NCBI GenBank assembly: GCA_963575745.1
Contig: CAUYUJ010015301.1
Coordinates: 62,001 to 126,000 of the forward strand
Source of the DNA: Prorocentrum cordatum
Taxonomy: Eukaryota > Sar > Dinophyceae > Prorocentrales > Prorocentraceae
Reading direction: 5' to 3'
DNA: 64,000 nt
A model generated the notes under the pieces. It made no database searches. It saw nothing but the letters and a program-made list of their open reading frames with translations, and was not told where the DNA came from. Made by a program: the position numbers and the translations under genes. Of this stretch, positions 63,971-64,000 are shown in pieces (positions within the stretch are counted from its first letter, which is position 1; each line of letters starts with the position of its first letter).

Positions 63971-64000
63971 GCTCAGACCGCTCGCCGCCCCCCCCGTCCA

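Overview
The window looks like nuclear DNA of a dinoflagellate, probably a GC-rich species of the Prorocentrum or Symbiodiniaceae kind; the species is an inference. Support comes from an apparently intact LINE with endonuclease, reverse transcriptase and RNase H in one ORF, decayed relatives of dinoflagellate-type LINEs, many small exons with AG acceptors but often non-GT (GC, GA) donors, genes almost all on the + strand, dense microsatellites, and several families of small inverted-repeat elements. One 100-N scaffold gap sits at 20359-20458. I saw no rRNA, tRNA, spliced-leader gene, CRISPR array or bacterial operon.

Layout. 1-20 kb is repeat-dominated: a minus-strand fragment of a repeat protein (40-561), a 73-bp minisatellite, CTTGGGGCC-type repeats, a four-copy cluster of inverted-repeat elements with a palindrome inside each arm (4001-5334), two dead LINE fragments (about 6361-7430 minus, 11250-12850 plus), a second 73-bp minisatellite (12801-13265), a 1.6-kb diverged tandem duplication carrying 21-bp minisatellites (13468-16500), two retroposon-like units that run into (TTG)n (14878, 17382), and a 170-178-bp tandem repeat (18717-19190).

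20-52 kb is the gene-bearing part. It holds a split gene whose exons carry motifs I, IV and VI reminiscent of C5-cytosine methyltransferases (20880-23730), a long uninterrupted ORF with a possible D-D-E transposase layout (25988-28513), GC- and GT-rich tandem repeats (28.5-31.5 kb), a PHD-finger ORF (31630-33042), then a run of multi-exon + strand genes of unknown function (33.9-37.0, 37.5-43.0, 43.3-45.5, 46.5-48.7 and 49.2-51.9 kb) whose introns are full of microsatellites.

52-64 kb holds a complete LINE (about 53.5-60.7 kb) with duplicated 5' sequence and a long hairpin, a short terminal exon of a host gene just after it (60976-61067), unassigned sequence, more CTTGGGGCC-type repeats, a TA-flanked MITE and a second copy of a dispersed repeat also seen at 9.3 kb. 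Exon edges are my own reading of frames and splice signals and are approximate. No transcript evidence or database search was available.
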